In this document: positions 23,455-36,500 of the stretch, piece by piece
How positions within the stretch are numbered: position 1 is the stretch's first letter
Layout: every line of letters starts with the position of its first letter
The notes under the pieces: model-generated
Told to the model about the DNA's origin: nothing
Database searches by the model: none
The model's input: only the letters and a program-made list of their open reading frames with translations
NCBI GenBank assembly: GCA_035610835.1
Contig: CM069454.1
Coordinates: 61,548,580-61,612,579, forward strand
From: Ophiura sarsii
Taxonomy: Eukaryota > Echinodermata > Ophiuroidea > Amphilepidida > Ophiuridae
Length of the DNA: 64,000 nt
Direction of reading: 5' to 3'
Translations under genes and position numbers: made by a program

Positions 23455-26015
23455 TACCTTTGTGACGCGATATCTGGAGATCCGTAAGGCCTATCGTGAT
23501 GGGACTTGGTGGAGGGAAGGGGGGTGGTGCGTTCTGTTGCTGATTGATTTTTCAAGGTCATCGGGGGTCATATAAGGTCATCGGGGTCAAATATGCTTAA
23601 AACTTTTGAGACGCGTTGTGACGCGATATCTAGAGATCCGTAAGGCCTATCTTGATGGGACTTGATGTCAGGGAAGGGGGTGGGGTGTTCTTTTGCTGAT
23701 TAGATTTTCAAGGTCATTGGAGGTCATTCAAGGTCATCGGGGTCAAATATGGGGTCAAATAAGATCCGTAAGGCCGATCTTGATGGGATTTGGTGGAGGG
23801 AAGGGGGTGGTGTGTTCTTTTTGCTGATTACATTTTCAAGGTCATCGGAGGTCATTCAAGGTCATCGGGGGTCAAATATGGGGTCAAATAGATCAGTAAG
23901 GCCTATCTTGATGGGATTTGGTGGAGGGAAGGGGGGTGGTGTGTTCTTTTTGCTGATTAAATTTTCAAGGTCACCAGAGGTCATCGGGGTCAAATATGGG
24001 GTCAAATAGATCAGTAAGGCCTATATTGATGAGATTTGGTGGAGGGAAGGGGAGTGGTGTGTTCTTTTTGCTGAATAAATTTTCAAGGTCATCAGAGGTC
24101 ATTCAAGGTCATCAGGGGTCAAATAAGATCCATAAGGCCTATCTTGATTGGATTTGGTGGAGGGAAGGGGGATGGTGTGTTTTTTTTGTTCTTAATTTTT
24201 CGGGGTCAAATATGGGGTCAAATAGATCAGTAAGGCCTATCTTGATGGGATTTGGTGGAGGGAAGGGGAGGGGTGTGTTCTTTTTGTTGATTAATTTTTC
24301 GGGGTCATCGGGGGTCAAATATGGGGTCAAATAGATCAGTAAGGCCTATCTTGATGGGATGTGGTGGACGGAAGAAGGATGGTGTGTTCTTTTTGTTGAT
24401 TAATTTTTCGGGGTCATTGGGGGTCAAATATGGGGTCAAATAGATCAGTAAGACCTATCTTGATGGGATTTGGTGGAGGGAAGGGGGTGGTGTGTTCTTT
24501 TTGTTGATTAATTTTTCGGGGTCATCGGGGGTCAAATAGATCAGTAAGGCCTATCTTGATGGGATTTGGTGGACGGAAGAGGGATGGTGTGTTCTTTTTG
24601 TTGATTAATTTTTCGGGGTCATCGAGGTCAAATATGGGGTCAAATAGATCAGTAAGGCCTATCTTGATGGGATTTGGTGGAGGGAAGGGGGTTGGTGTGT
24701 TCTTTTTGTTGATTAATTTTTCGGGGTCATCGGGGGTCAAATATGGGGTCAAATAGATCAGTAAGGCCTAACTTGATGGGATTTGGTGGACGGAAGAGGG
24801 ATGGCGTGTTCTTTTTGTTGATTAATTTTTCGGGGTCATCGGGGGGTCAAATATGGGGTCAAATAGATCAGTAAGGCCTATCTTGATGGGATTTGGTGGA
24901 CGGAAGAGGGATGGGGTGTTCTTTTTGTTGATTATTTTTTCGGGGTCATCGGGGGTCAAATATGGGGTCAAATAGATCAGTAAGGCCTATCTTGATGGGA
25001 TTTGGTGGAGGGAAGGGGGTGGTGTGTTCTTTTTGTTGATTAATTTTTCGGGGTCATCGGGGGTCAAATAGATCAGTAAGGCCTATCTTGATGGGATTTG
25101 GTGGACGGAAGAGGGATGGTGTGTTCTTTTTGTTGATTAATTTTTCGGGGTCATCAGGGTCAAATATGGGGTCAAATAGATCAGTAAGGCCTATCTTGAT
25201 GGGATTTGGTGGAGGGAAGGGGGGTGGTGTGTTCTTTTTGTTGATTAATTTTTCGGGGTCATCGGGGGTCAAATATGGGGTCAAATAGATCAGTAAGGCC
25301 TATCTTGATGGGATTTGGTGGACGGAAGAGGGATGGTGTGTTCTTTTTGTTGATTAATTTTTCGGGGTCATCGGGGGTCAAATATGGGGTTAAATAGATC
25401 AGTAAGGCCTATCTTGATGGGATTTGGTGGAGGGAAGGGGGTGGTGTGTTCTTTTTGTTGATTAATTTTTCGGGGTCATCGGGGTCAAATAGATCAGTAA
25501 GGCCTATCTTGATGGGATTTGGTGGACGGAAGAGGGATGGTGTGTTCTTTTTGTTGATTAATTTTTCGGGGTCATCGGGGGTCAAATATGGGGTCAAATA
25601 GATCAGTAAGGCCTATCTTGATTGGATTTGGTGGAGGGAAGGGCGTGGTGTATTCTTTTTGCTGATTAAATTTTCAAGGTCATCGGAGGTCATTCAAGGT
25701 CATCTGGGGTCAAATAAGATCCGCAAGGCCTATCTTGATGGGATTTGGTGGACGGAAGAGGGATGGTGTGTTCTTTTTGTTGATTAATTTGTCGAGGTCA
25801 TCGGAGGTCATCTGGGGTCAAATAAGATCCGTAAGGCCTATCTTGATGTGATTTGGTGGAGGGAAGGGAGTTGGTGTGTTCTTTTTGCTGATTAAATTTT
25901 CAAGGTCATCAGAGGTCATCTGGGGTCAAATAAGATCTGTAAGGCCTATCTTGATGTGATTTGGTGTATGGAAGGGGGTTGGTGTGTTCTTTTTGTTGAT
26001 TAAATTTTTCAAGGT
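23455..26015. repeat. Satellite array, monomer about 93-117 bp, with higher-order organisation
   Basis: Roughly 22-24 monomers containing agtaaggcctatcttgatgg, gatttggtgga, gtgtgttctttttg and ttaatttttcggggtcatcg. Two subtypes alternate (ggagggaaggggg; ggacggaagaggg), and every fourth junction is shortened to 93 bp, giving a repeat of about 421 bp in the middle (for example 25006 to 25427). Periodic frames (GSNRSVRPILMGFGGG...) are by-products of monomer length near multiples of three. Confidence 0.93.
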
Positions 26016-26188
26016 ATTACATCCCTTGCATTAACTACAATGCATACCTCTGTGACAGTGCTACATTGTATCATATGTTTCATCATCATTCCTTTCAAGT
26101 CACTTTTGATGAACAGGCGAGACGCGCCGTTCGAGAACCGCCTTGTTTTAGATTTTATTGGTTGGTCGCGTTTGAGCTTAAAGGTAGA

Positions 26189-26305
26189 TGACCTTGAATT
26201 CGCACCTCCTTGGTGTTTACAAGGGCGATATGGGTAACCGGTATAAATAAAGTTTAGGGCAGTTTGTTTATTTTGCAACTTAAAATATCTTTTCAAAAAG
26301 TGGGT
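26189..26305. repeat. Right flanking direct repeat of the satellite array
   Basis: Copy of 23240-23363. Itself bracketed by two copies of gattttattggttggtcgcg (26151, 26316), implying insertion or duplication of the whole block. Confidence 0.88.
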
Positions 26306-26340
26306 TTTTTTTAGATTTTATTGGTTGGTCGCGTTTGAGC

Positions 26341-26624
26341 TTAAAGGTGCGCTCCGTGACTAGGAAACGTAATACTGAAATTTGACGGCCTAAATCGGTA
26401 TAATTATGGAGAAATCGATGAAATGACGTCGAATTACCGCGAATAGTGGTAACCACCGATATAGTTTGTGTACTACTCAATGGGTACAGTTCACAGCATC
26501 TTGTGCGTCTAAAACAAGAACCATTAGAGCTATGCAACTCAAACTTTGGAACACGACTTTTTTAAGGATGACCTTTCATGTAGAATAAAAAACTTCCAAG
26601 TTGAAAATCGGAACATCTACCTTT
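26341..26624. mobile_element. 'aggtagatg' family MITE, inverted and partly decayed
   Basis: Contains atttgacggcctaaatcggt, accgcgaatagtggtaacca and tgggtacagttcacagcat, the reverse complement of 13837-14188; right end ggaacatctaccttt. Confidence 0.85.
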
Positions 26625-26639
26625 GACTGTATGCGCACT

Positions 26640-26960
26640 TCACTCTGGTGGAACTGGGGGTAAAACAATAACATGATTCTTACACACTAGGTTATAGAAG
26701 ACAAAGAAATTATTTTCAATGACAATTTATTATCTGCATTAAATCCTTTATATATATAAACAATTATTGATAAATGTATAAAATAAATCTACGTATTTAT
26801 ACGCATTATACCGATCTATATACCGATCTATATCAAATTTTAAAGCTGAATATCTTGGATATCATTTGAAACTGATGTGAAAATCTCTACAGATGAAAAC
26901 GAAATGCAATTCTCTTTGGAATATCCTTGATTTGCATTGTACACTGTACTATTGATAGCA
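26640..26960. other. Intergenic, AT-rich, nothing recognised
   Basis: Short tandem accgatctatat at 26808-26832; otherwise no feature. Confidence 0.5.
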
Positions 26961-26970
26961 TTCAGGCATA

Positions 26971-27633
26971 CAGGGCGAGTCAAAAAGACTGCAATAGTGG
27001 AAAGAAGCCATCTTGTTTTAAAAACTTATTTGAAGTTTGAATTTTTTTAAACGTTATAAGGATACCTTATTTGTTACTAAATTAGTGTGGAAAAATGAAG
27101 TCAATATCATTTACCGTTTGCCTTTGGGGAACCTTTTTACCCGTGCACCCATTTCACACGTTTGTCCACGAGATACCCAAAATATGCATCAGATCGCAAA
27201 AAGTGTCTCTCATTCAAATTTGGAAACTTGAGTACATTTGTGATGTTATTGGAATTTGATGCCTCCTTTCTTGTTTACATGTAAGTTAACATAATCAATT
27301 TACCCTACCCATGCTATGAAATACTTATGTTCTAAATTTTAATAAAAAACTGACATTTTCCAATTTTTTGTCGGCGGGATATTCAAATATGAAAACGCAA
27401 TGTGTGCAATTTCAATTGAAAATCACTGTGCTCGTGGACAAACATGTACATTTGGTTGTGCAGCAAAAAAGGGTCACCAAAGACAAACGGAAAATGCGAT
27501 CGCCTTCATTTTTTCCAACAAAGTTAGGATTAAGTATGTCATTCTTGCAACGTTTAAAAAGTTTTAAAATTCATTTTGGTTTTGAAAACAAAATGGCTTC
27601 TTTCCACTATTGCAGTCTTTTTGACTCACCCTG
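26971..27633. mobile_element. Mariner-like MITE (CAGGGCGAGTC ends), copy 2
   Basis: 663 bp, TA target (26969-26970, 27634-27635). Ends cagggcgagtcaaaaagact / agtctttttgactcaccctg. The open frames inside are short and unrelated to transposase motifs I recognise. Confidence 0.88.
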
Positions 27634-27639
27634 TATGTA

Positions 27640-28340
27640 TAAGAGGATGGGTAGCATGGAAACGCTGATTAGCGGTCATTCACACACATTGCGTCGAATA
27701 AATATCTAAACTAGCAACAGGGCGCCAAAAAACAAAACGTCTACATCAAGTAATTGCTTAAAAATGCAAGCAATATTAAACCATTTTCAAAAAAACATGA
27801 ATTTGATGGGAAAAGGTTAATTTGATAGATTTAATTTTGATGAGAAAAGTGAAGGACCTCTATGGATTTAAATGAGAATCAGCCAAAGGGCTCCCAAAAA
27901 TGACACATGATTTTTAATTTAGTCATAAGTTAATTAAAAAGTAATGGGAGTTTAATCTGATACATACATTTTTGATAATATTCACAAAATAGCAGTATTC
28001 ATACTTTCAAATGCCAACAAATATCACATTTAACGGTTCTATTTTCATAGAAGACAATGATAGATTGTTTTTTCTCTATAGGGTAATACCACACCCCCTT
28101 CTACCATAGGCCTATAATTTATTATATGATCATTATGAATTGTGTGACACTTCATGATTTTACCATCAAATGCACCCTTTACTTTCTGGCTAATCAATTG
28201 AAGAAACATGATTTGATACTGCTATTTTCTGATAATAATAAGTCACACATATGGTTAGTAGTACTGTGAAATCATGTACAAAAATTACAACATTTGTACA
28301 TTTTAAAGAGTGGCTTGAGAAGCCATTTGCAAAGACCAGC
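27640..28340. other. Intergenic, nothing recognised
   Basis: AT-rich sequence without frames, inverted repeats or family matches to the rest of the window that I can see. Confidence 0.5.
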
Positions 28341-28344
28341 TTTA

Positions 28345-28815
28345 AACTAGTCTACTCTTATGCTGGTTCCCTGCACCCTGGATCCCTGGCCCAACTTATC
28401 CATAGGTGCAGGTACGGGCAAATCAATTGCCGGCCGTAACCGTAAGTTCAACACATTGCATTGTCGCTCTGTTATGGCATAAGGTAAATAACGATCAACA
28501 CACTGTAGCTGAGATACCGCATCGAACGCTGAAGCGTCATTGTCGCGCTGCCATAGATACGGCGCGATGGGGAACGCGCTATGACATGCGTGCATGTGCG
28601 TGTGAAATCCGGCGCTGTGGTTAGCGCCGATACACGTGTAGTTTGTGCCAATCAGCAAATGTGTTATCATTCTAAGCGTGACGCTGGCTTCATCGAATTT
28701 ATTTGTGGATTTTTTATGGCAGCAAATCAGCTTCGAGTGCAAATCGGCGCGTACCTGCATCTATGGATAAGTTGTGTGGAGCCCATAGATGCAGGGAACC
28801 AGCATAGTCTACTCT
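28345..28815. mobile_element. Inverted-repeat element, about 470 bp
   Basis: agtctactcttatgctggtt ccctgca and cccaacttatccataggtgc aggtac pair with gtacctgcatctatggataa gttgtgtgg and tgcagggaaccagcatagtc tactct. The overlapping frames on both strands inside are not recognisable proteins. Confidence 0.88.
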
Positions 28816-28949
28816 ATGATGTACCCTATAATGTCTTCAATTAATTAAAGCTTACCATAAATTTACATAAATTGATAAAAAATAAACATGGAGGGGTAGT
28901 CTCCCATCTGACACATATATGTTACAACTGATATCTTAGGATTAATTCA

Positions 28950-29175
28950 AAAGGTATCTATACCTTTTTCGCGAACCATGGTTGTTGAGTTCCGTAGCTT
29001 TCGAGGTCATCGCGATCCCGCTATGATGGCACCCCCACCCCCCCCCCCCATTTGTCACATGACAGCAGGTCATCTTAGATGGCGGGTACTACGCTGAATG
29101 AAGGGTTTGCGATGACCTTGAAAGCTACGGAGCTCAACAACCATGGTTCGATAAAGGTATCTAAATTAATCCTCC
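28950..29175. mobile_element. Inverted-repeat element, arms about 75 bp
   Basis: aggattaattcaaaaggtat ... ccatggttgttgagttccgt agctttcgaggtcatcgcga pairs with tgcgatgaccttgaaagcta cggagctcaacaaccatggt ... aaggtatctaaattaatcct. A poly-C run lies in the loop. Confidence 0.9.
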
Positions 29176-29261
29176 TAAAATCATGATCGAACCCAATATC
29201 AGCCTACATGCTGATATCTTGTTTACAGGTAAAAGTCCTATCCTCCCAATCACTGACTTAA

Positions 29262-29468
29262 CCCCCTGGGGTCTACCTGTCTATCTTACAGTGGTTCTGA
29301 TTGGTTTATTACAAGATGTACTCATATGAATAGCCAATTCAAATGCAGCTTGTAAAATGTTTCACTCCCATCTTTATCAGGGATACAATTATTCTAACAA
29401 TGTCTCTGATTGGCGCAATAAATGATGCATCTATCTTTCTGACCAATCGGCCGGTAGTTCTCAGGGGG
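29262..29468. mobile_element. TTAA-target (piggyBac-like) MITE, copy 1
   Basis: ccccctggggtctacctgtc ... gtagttctcaggggg. Left TTAA (29258-29261), right TTAT (mutated). Nearly identical copies at 36359-36564 and 43619-43825; an old relative at 32085-32265. Confidence 0.9.
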
Positions 29469-29479
29469 TTATACAACAT

Positions 29480-31700
29480 GTTCTTAAAATGTAATCGCGT
29501 TAAAAATTACCACTTTTACAGTATTAAGTACACTTTTGATGGCTGGTACAATTGACTTCCACACGACATATCATGTCACAGTGCTATTTTTGAGTCCTCT
29601 AATTCATTCTGTTATTACAGAACAAGAATATAGAGAGTAAAACCAGGGGGGGGGGGGGCGGCACTCAAAACGGGTCTTAAGAACTGATTTTCTCCAAAAA
29701 GTAGGGTCTTAAGAACTGACTTTTCCCCAAATTTGTTTAGTAAGAACACCAATTTTTCGAAAAATTGATATTTAAGATTTAGGAATGCAAATGTTCACTA
29801 TTTTTTGAATTTTCAAAACAATTAGGGCCTTAAGAGCTGATGCAGGCTCAGTCTTAAGAGCGAACAGAAGAGAGTGAAAAGGGGGTCTTTAAGGCGGCAC
29901 ATACATGTACCTATAGTACACCTTTCCACCCTCCAGTTCATTTCAACTGTTGGTGACAAATATTTTGCATTCTGGCAATACCCAGTGGTGTTTTAAATTA
30001 GGACAGACCCCTCGGTAAGTCAAAATTTAATGTCCTAGAAAAGGTACAAAAAGTGCTGTAAAATCTAGGCAGCCTGTCGTACCTAAGCTAGATTTCATCG
30101 GTCCGTAGCGGACAAAAATGCTGGCCAACCCCCCCCCCCCACTCAAGTGATTGTTTTTAAACAGATGAAAACTTGATCTTCAATAAAAACAATGATTTGA
30201 ATGAACCATTTTGCATTTTGTTGAGAAAATTTAACATGAACTTGACCACTTGACCACACAAAGCAATAGGGAACTTATTTTGGTAGTGTTGGACCTGAAA
30301 AACTAGCTTGTGACCCTACTATTAACATGATATGTTTCTACTTTATTTTTATGTGCAACTTCTGATATACATCTATACATCCCGACACAGCCACTACAAT
30401 GATTACAAAAATATAAAGAATTGGGCTTAAAAATAGAATTGTTTGGTTGTCCTCCATTCCCACCATCAATTGGAGGAGGGGGGGGGGGAATACGGCACAA
30501 TAGAATTCCTACCAATTTTTCAAAATTTCAGATTTGAAATTGGTAAAATTTTGGTTGAAAACATTTTTTTAAGTGAAAAAGTAGTTCAATGCTTGACACC
30601 GTTATCTATAGGCATTTTGGTAAGTTAATACCTATCATTGGATAATCAATGATTAAAAAAACCATTAAAGAAAAAAGAAAGACATTTCCACTCACCTGAT
30701 CCTCATTACGAAAGGTGTGGAGGATTATAACCAAACACTTTATTTTTTACGCCTAATACCGGCTGGTCCGACATGAAATATGAGGCACTTGAATCAAAGG
30801 CCTTATAAATAAATTATACATTATGAATTCAATTGATATGTAATTCTGAAAGACATGAAATATTTGCCTAAAATTATTGCATGAATTCACCGACGCGATT
30901 TATGTCACAATATTTAAAAAAGTATTTTATACATCTGTTTCACTCTTGTGTTTTATTACACCTAAGCTTGAACCTACGAGCACTCATACAATAAATGTAT
31001 CTTTTCAGATTGATAATAGTTTCTGGGAGTGAGTGTTGGGTTATTTAGTACTGTTGAGGAGTTATTTCATGACAGCACTAGAGGCTACGTGACCTGTTAT
31101 GATGCTTTCTGATGAACGATTTTAATCCGAGACATACATAGCTTCAACAGAAAATACCAGCCTACCCTTCCCTGTAATTTACAAGTCACTGATGAAATTG
31201 ATCAGTTTATTTCTCAGGTTTCTGCCAAAATACTGTTTGATTATCCTATGGGTTGTGCTGCCTATTTGGAAATTCCTTTGTACTAAAGTATTGAGAATTT
31301 CCGCTGTACCCTCTTAACAATGAATACGCATTCAGAATCCTTATATATAATATACAACAGTTAAAGTTTGATTACGTCGCACATTCACCTATATATACGG
31401 ATTTTAACAATATTTATAATGCACACTGACGTGCCCCCTCTGTTTGGGTGACACAAACAAATCACCTCGGAAATAGTGCATCGCAAAAGCTAAATTTCCA
31501 GCTGTCTTTCCCTCATTGATTCCCAAACATTTATACAATTTTATATACATCTGCTCAAATTGGGAATATTATTATGCAATTCTTTTTACAACTTTCAAGA
31601 ATTTATTTATTTATTGACAGCAATGAATACTATTACAAATGGTTCCTGTTTGGCTATCAGCCACAATGGTGACTCAATACATTAATGGAATATATTGCAA
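29480..31700. other. Intergenic, mostly unassigned
   Basis: Homopolymer G run at 29645-29660, C run at 30127-30141, G run at 30475-30488. 29690-29890 contains four loose 'ttaagaactgattt' repeats. No gene seen on either strand. TTTATT runs near 31600-31615 would be AATAAA on the minus strand, a possible distant myosin poly(A) site. Confidence 0.45.
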
Positions 31701-31714
31701 ATCAAAGCATATCA

Positions 31715-31912
31715 ACTACTGTAAAAGTCAATATTTTCGCGAGAAGATATTTTCACGAAAATGGTCATAACAGGCATTTCGCGATTTTCAACATTTGTGA
31801 ACAAAACAGTATTTATTAATGAATTTTCGCGAGTTTATATTTTCGCGGTTGAGGATCGATTCGCGAAATTCGCGAAAATAAAAACCTCGCAAAAATTTCT
31901 ACTTTTACATTA
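31715..31912. mobile_element. MITE with 'tactgtaaaagt' ends, ttcgcg-rich
   Basis: tactgtaaaagtcaatattt tcgcg pairs with cgcaaaaatttctactttta ca. Relatives: 37533-37745 and 61160-61378 (same ends, aaaagcgtgaaaata inside). Confidence 0.8.
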
Positions 31913-32354
31913 TGTTTATCATGATGGTACATTATAAAATTTAGCATACTAATTATTAGGCCTATATCCTATATCTAAATATATATTATATATACAAATC
32001 TCTGCTACTAAATACCTCCAGCTTTTTGAAGATCATTTACCAGATGGTTAACTTCCTGGGCACTACATGTATTTCGTACAAGAATTCTCATTGGTCAGTA
32101 AACATGCTACAATCATCTTGATAACCAATTGCAATTTTGCTTATAAATATATTATGCTGATAATTTTGAAGATTAATTATTCTAACAATATCTCTGACTG
32201 GGACAATATTTGACACATCCTGAATTTCAACCAATCGGCAGGTGATTCTCATGGGGTAAAATGTGTAGTGAAAAAACCTCAACACTGTGCTAATTTTCCA
32301 AAACATGGTATTACTGTAAAAATTGATATTTTTGTACTGGGTATATATTCATCT

Positions 32355-32620
32355 TGACACTTTCCACGCAGCTATTAGTTTTACCATATACAAAACCAAT
32401 TTTCAGAAACCTCTCCAACTTTTCAAAGTCTTATCTCAAGAATGACTGAACCAATACTAGGCATGTTTGCACTTAATCTAATGCATTTCTCATGGTGATT
32501 CCAAATATGGCGATAAAATTCAATAGTGTTGACATTTTTGAAACGGGTTTTAAAATTTTGGAACAACTGTCGTCTGCAGATGACTGCCGTCTGCAGACGA
32601 CTGCCGCGTGGAAAGTGTGA
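32355..32620. mobile_element. 'ctttccacgcggc' MITE, copy next to the minisatellite
   Basis: Ends gacactttccacgcagc / ccgcgtggaaagtgtg, with an internal doubling of gtctgcagacgactgccg (32572-32605). Confidence 0.82.
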
Positions 32621-32734
32621 AGTATTAGATATTGCTTTTCACTGAGTATATGTTATCACTGTGGTAGACTACCCTTTTTTGGTAGTAATACCACATTATG
32701 TTAGTACTATATTTACACACTTTCCATTTAACAA

Positions 32735-33420
32735 TTCGACCCCCATTGTTATCGCTGTGGTGACCTCATTGTCATCGCTATGGTGACATCATTGTTATCG
32801 CTGCAGTGACCTCATTGTTATCGATGTGGTGACCTCATTGTTATCGATGTGGTGACCTCAGTGTTATCGCGGTGGTTACACCCTTGTTATCGCGGTGGTG
32901 ACCTCATTGTTATCGCGGTGGTGACCTCATTGTTATCGCTGTGATGACCTCATTGTTATCGCTGTGGTGACATCACTGTTATCGCTGCAATGACCTCAGT
33001 GTTATCGGTATGATGACCTCAGTGTAATCGCGGTGGTGACCTCAGTGTTATCGCCGTGGTGACCTCAATGTAATCGCTATGATGACCTCATTGTTATTGC
33101 TGTGGTGACCTCATTAATATCGATGCGGTGACCTCAATGTTATCGCTGTGGTGACCTCAATGTTATCGCTGTGGTGCAGCAATCGCTGTGGTGACGTCAT
33201 CGCTGTGGTGACCTCCTTGTTATCGCTGTGGTGACCTTAATGTTATCGCTGTGGTGACCTCAATGTTGTCGCTGTGCTGACCTCATTGTTATCACTATGG
33301 TGACCTCATTGCTATGGATGTGGTAATCTCATTGTTATCGCTGTGGTGACCTCATTGTTATGGCTGTGGTGACCTCATTGTTATCGCTGTGGTGACCTCA
33401 TTGTTATCGCTGTGGTAGAC
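32735..33420. repeat. 23-bp minisatellite overlapping the myosin VIIa stop codon
   Basis: About 29 units of ttatcgctgtggtgacctcattg with point variants, some units shortened (33180-33205). Each unit carries TGACCT (AGGTCA on the minus strand). The right end (ttatcgctgtggtagaccac) encodes the last residues and stop of myosin VIIa; a degenerate unit is also at 32652-32675. Confidence 0.95.
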
Positions 33421-33505
33421 CACCACTCGTGGTTCCTCTCTGTTTGTTCATGTTTGTTAACATCTGACTAATGTAGGAGGTCAAAAGGTCATCCATCTTG
33501 TAACC
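33404..33505 (-). CDS. MYO7A: Myosin VIIa last coding exon
   Basis: 33 codons plus TAA (33406-33404): [20 protein letters not shown] then [13 protein letters not shown]. The conserved [16 protein letters not shown] ending confirms the C-terminus. The final residues GLPQR and the stop fall in the first unit of the 23-bp minisatellite, so the 3' UTR must start inside that array. Acceptor atttacag. Confidence 0.95.
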   Translation of the reverse strand, partial: GYKMDDLLTSYISQMLTNMNKQRGTTSGGLPQR

Positions 33506-36500
33506 CTGTAAATAGAACAGAAATAAAACAACATGAAATAAGGGAGAGAATTACCATCACTTTCACCTCGTTAACAATGTGACTTTGATTTCATGTTTCT
33601 CATATACACCTAGCAACAAAAGTCCCTGACCAGGTGCTTTGAGGTTGGCTAATTCAAAATAGATAATGGGTACCAAAAATCTGAGATAAACATTAAATGA
33701 GCAAATTTCTTGTCCGCAGTTTGATACCTCATTCAACAAAATCGAATGGATACTTTTTAAGTTATGGCGGTTTCAATGACCGCGCATAACAACAGCAAAG
33801 TTGCATTAGGTATAGGAAATCATTGATTTGTGTATGATTTGAATACGCACTGCATGCATTAGATTTGCACGCACGCATCTCGGGTACAATCCGCAGCGCT
33901 CAGAGACTGATTTTCCCCTCAAAATTGACCCGTTTTTCTCCTCTGATAGTTTAATTCACAAAAACACGCCCCGGGCGTTAGGGTTAAAGCGTACTACCGG
34001 ACCTACGTTAATCTGCGATAATAAAATATAATCATTTTTATTAGGCCAAATTAAAAAAATAATTTTTCTCAAAGCTCCCGCGCGCGTTAGTTTATTGATG
34101 CGCATTAGAAAAACAAAAATTGTAATTTAATTTTTTTTAATTTTTAAAAATAAATAAATTTTTAAAAAATCCCAAAATTTCACAGATTTGTCAGATTTTC
34201 ATTGATCACATCATTTTAAATACAAAAAGTCACTTTTACAAGGATTTCAATATTTTATATTTAAAAAAAACAAAAACATTTTTTTAAAAAAACAACGCAT
34301 TCCGCATTAGGTTTTGAAAAACTTTGAGAGAAAAGATTTTTTTAATTTAGCCTTATCACAGGAAGAGAATAAATAAGTTTGTTTTACTTACCAATGATGT
34401 TTCGCACAGGAGTTTAGTACCTCTCACCAGGTTGCCAATGGTCATGTGGAAATAAGTATTGCCACTGCTCCAATTGGAGATCTTGGTGAATGGGAAGGTT
34501 GCCAGGGTTTCCTGTGAAAGAAAAGAGTAGTTGGTAATTAACATAAATGCCTGGATAGTTGAATCAAAACTTTCGTATCATCTGTTTTGACAATTGACCA
34601 AAGAGGATATCCAAAACAACTCAAGTACAAAGTACTTACATGATTATGTAAAAATTATATGGGAAAGACAAATAAAGGTGACACTGATTCAAGAGTTCAA
34701 GATCATAACTCTAACTCTAATATATACCCCAAAATACTACGACTGGGCACGTTGGTACCACTTGGCGTGGAAGTTTTTTCGAGCCCAAATAGTTTGCGCA
34801 ATATACTATGCAAACTAGCCTTGACAGCCGTGGTGAAGTGGGGAATTGTTAGAGGTCCCTGGATCAAATCCCGGTGGGGGGGGGGGGGGGGGAGGGGGAT
34901 ATTTGGGTCGATTTTCCACATTAAAGAACAAAATCTGAAAAAGTGGGGGGGGGTAGAGTTAGGGTTAATATAAGTTTATATATGTTCATCTCATCAGAAA
35001 TCGTTAAGATTACTTATTGGGCTGGTAAGTTAACATTCGGGCTGGTAACCTTTACTTGCTACCTGCCCGACTGGCCGGTTGGGAAAAAATGGAGATACAC
35101 CCCCTGTTAAAAGTTATGGGGAAAGGCCATTGGTGGGAATAAAACTGTTAACGGTATCTCTATCATACAGAACTACCAGTAATATTACAAGGATAGGTGT
35201 GTCCCATGGGGGAAATGATCTTATTTGCCATGAAATATATAAACATTGGGAATAAGCTTTGTGCTCAAAGCTTTTTGGGCTATCCTTGGTACTTTTGCTC
35301 ATATTTTATTATGTCTATATGTTTTTAAAATAGGTTTGTGCAATCTTTTACATGTTTGTATGCTTAAATGTTTCTCTATATGATGTTTTGAGTACCTAAT
35401 AAAATCAAATCAAATCAAATCAAATGAAATAGTTATAATCATGTTCAGCAATCTTTAATGTGGCTCAAGAATTTTCTTCTATCCATTTTGGTGCTTTTGT
35501 TATCAAATTATGGCAAATCTACTCAGGCATTTCAAATTCAGCTTTGCCACTTTTCATGTGCATAGAACTCTTTCATTAGAATCGTCATTCAGTGTGTAAT
35601 TGAACATATTCAATAAAATCAAGAATAATCTACCTACTAAATGTTGATAGTTACACAATTTGAGCAGAATTCAAGATTCTAGCACAATCTAGTAGAAAAT
35701 CAGGACATCAAACATTGTCAGAGGGTTTGTACTACGGGCTGCAATATTTTTTGAAAATATGATCCTGATCCTACAGGGTCATGCCATTATTCACACATCA
35801 ATATCAGCACGCGTGCATTGATTTATCCAATTTCTCTTTAAACAACAACACATACACATTTATTGACCTATAATCGTTCTTCATGTTTTCCCCCTTTGCA
35901 AGTATTTTTCATCAATTTAACCCCCGTTTTTACAAAATCGTTAAAAAAAAAGAGTTAAATATACCCCCTTTTTGGTTTTCAATTACTAGAATTTCAAACG
36001 CCCCTTTTCAATGACACTTTATACAAAGGCAACATAAATAAAACATGTTACTTCCAATTATCAGGTGTTTATGGTCGTGTGTTATGAAGTGGTATACCCC
36101 AAATACTGGATTTGGGTTGCAACCATCTTCTGATCAAATAATTAAAACCATACCTTGGTGAAGCAGCTTAGGATTTGACAAGTGTTGTGTACAAACTCCA
36201 TGTGTACAAACTCTGTGAGTAAATACCCTTTTTCCCGAAATTTCTCGGAGACTTGATTCACAAAATATTTTCATGATTTCAAGGTCCATGCACTGACATT
36301 CGAAAATAAACCCTTTTTCAGCGATATTTAGAACTGTCATGGCCAACTTTTGTGTTAACCCCCTGGGGTCTACCTGTCTACCTTACAGTGGTTTTGATTG
36401 GTTTATTACAAGATGTACTCATATGAATAGCCAATTCAAATGCAGCTTGTAAAATGTTTCACTCCCATCTTTATCAGGGATACAATTATTCTAACAATGT

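Noticed and set aside
23390..25600. Repeated open frames with GSNRSVRPILMGFGGG-type and MTPYLTPDDPEKLINKK-type peptides on both strands
   Set aside because: They follow the satellite monomer exactly and occur on both strands; no start context, splice sites or known domain. By-product of the repeat.
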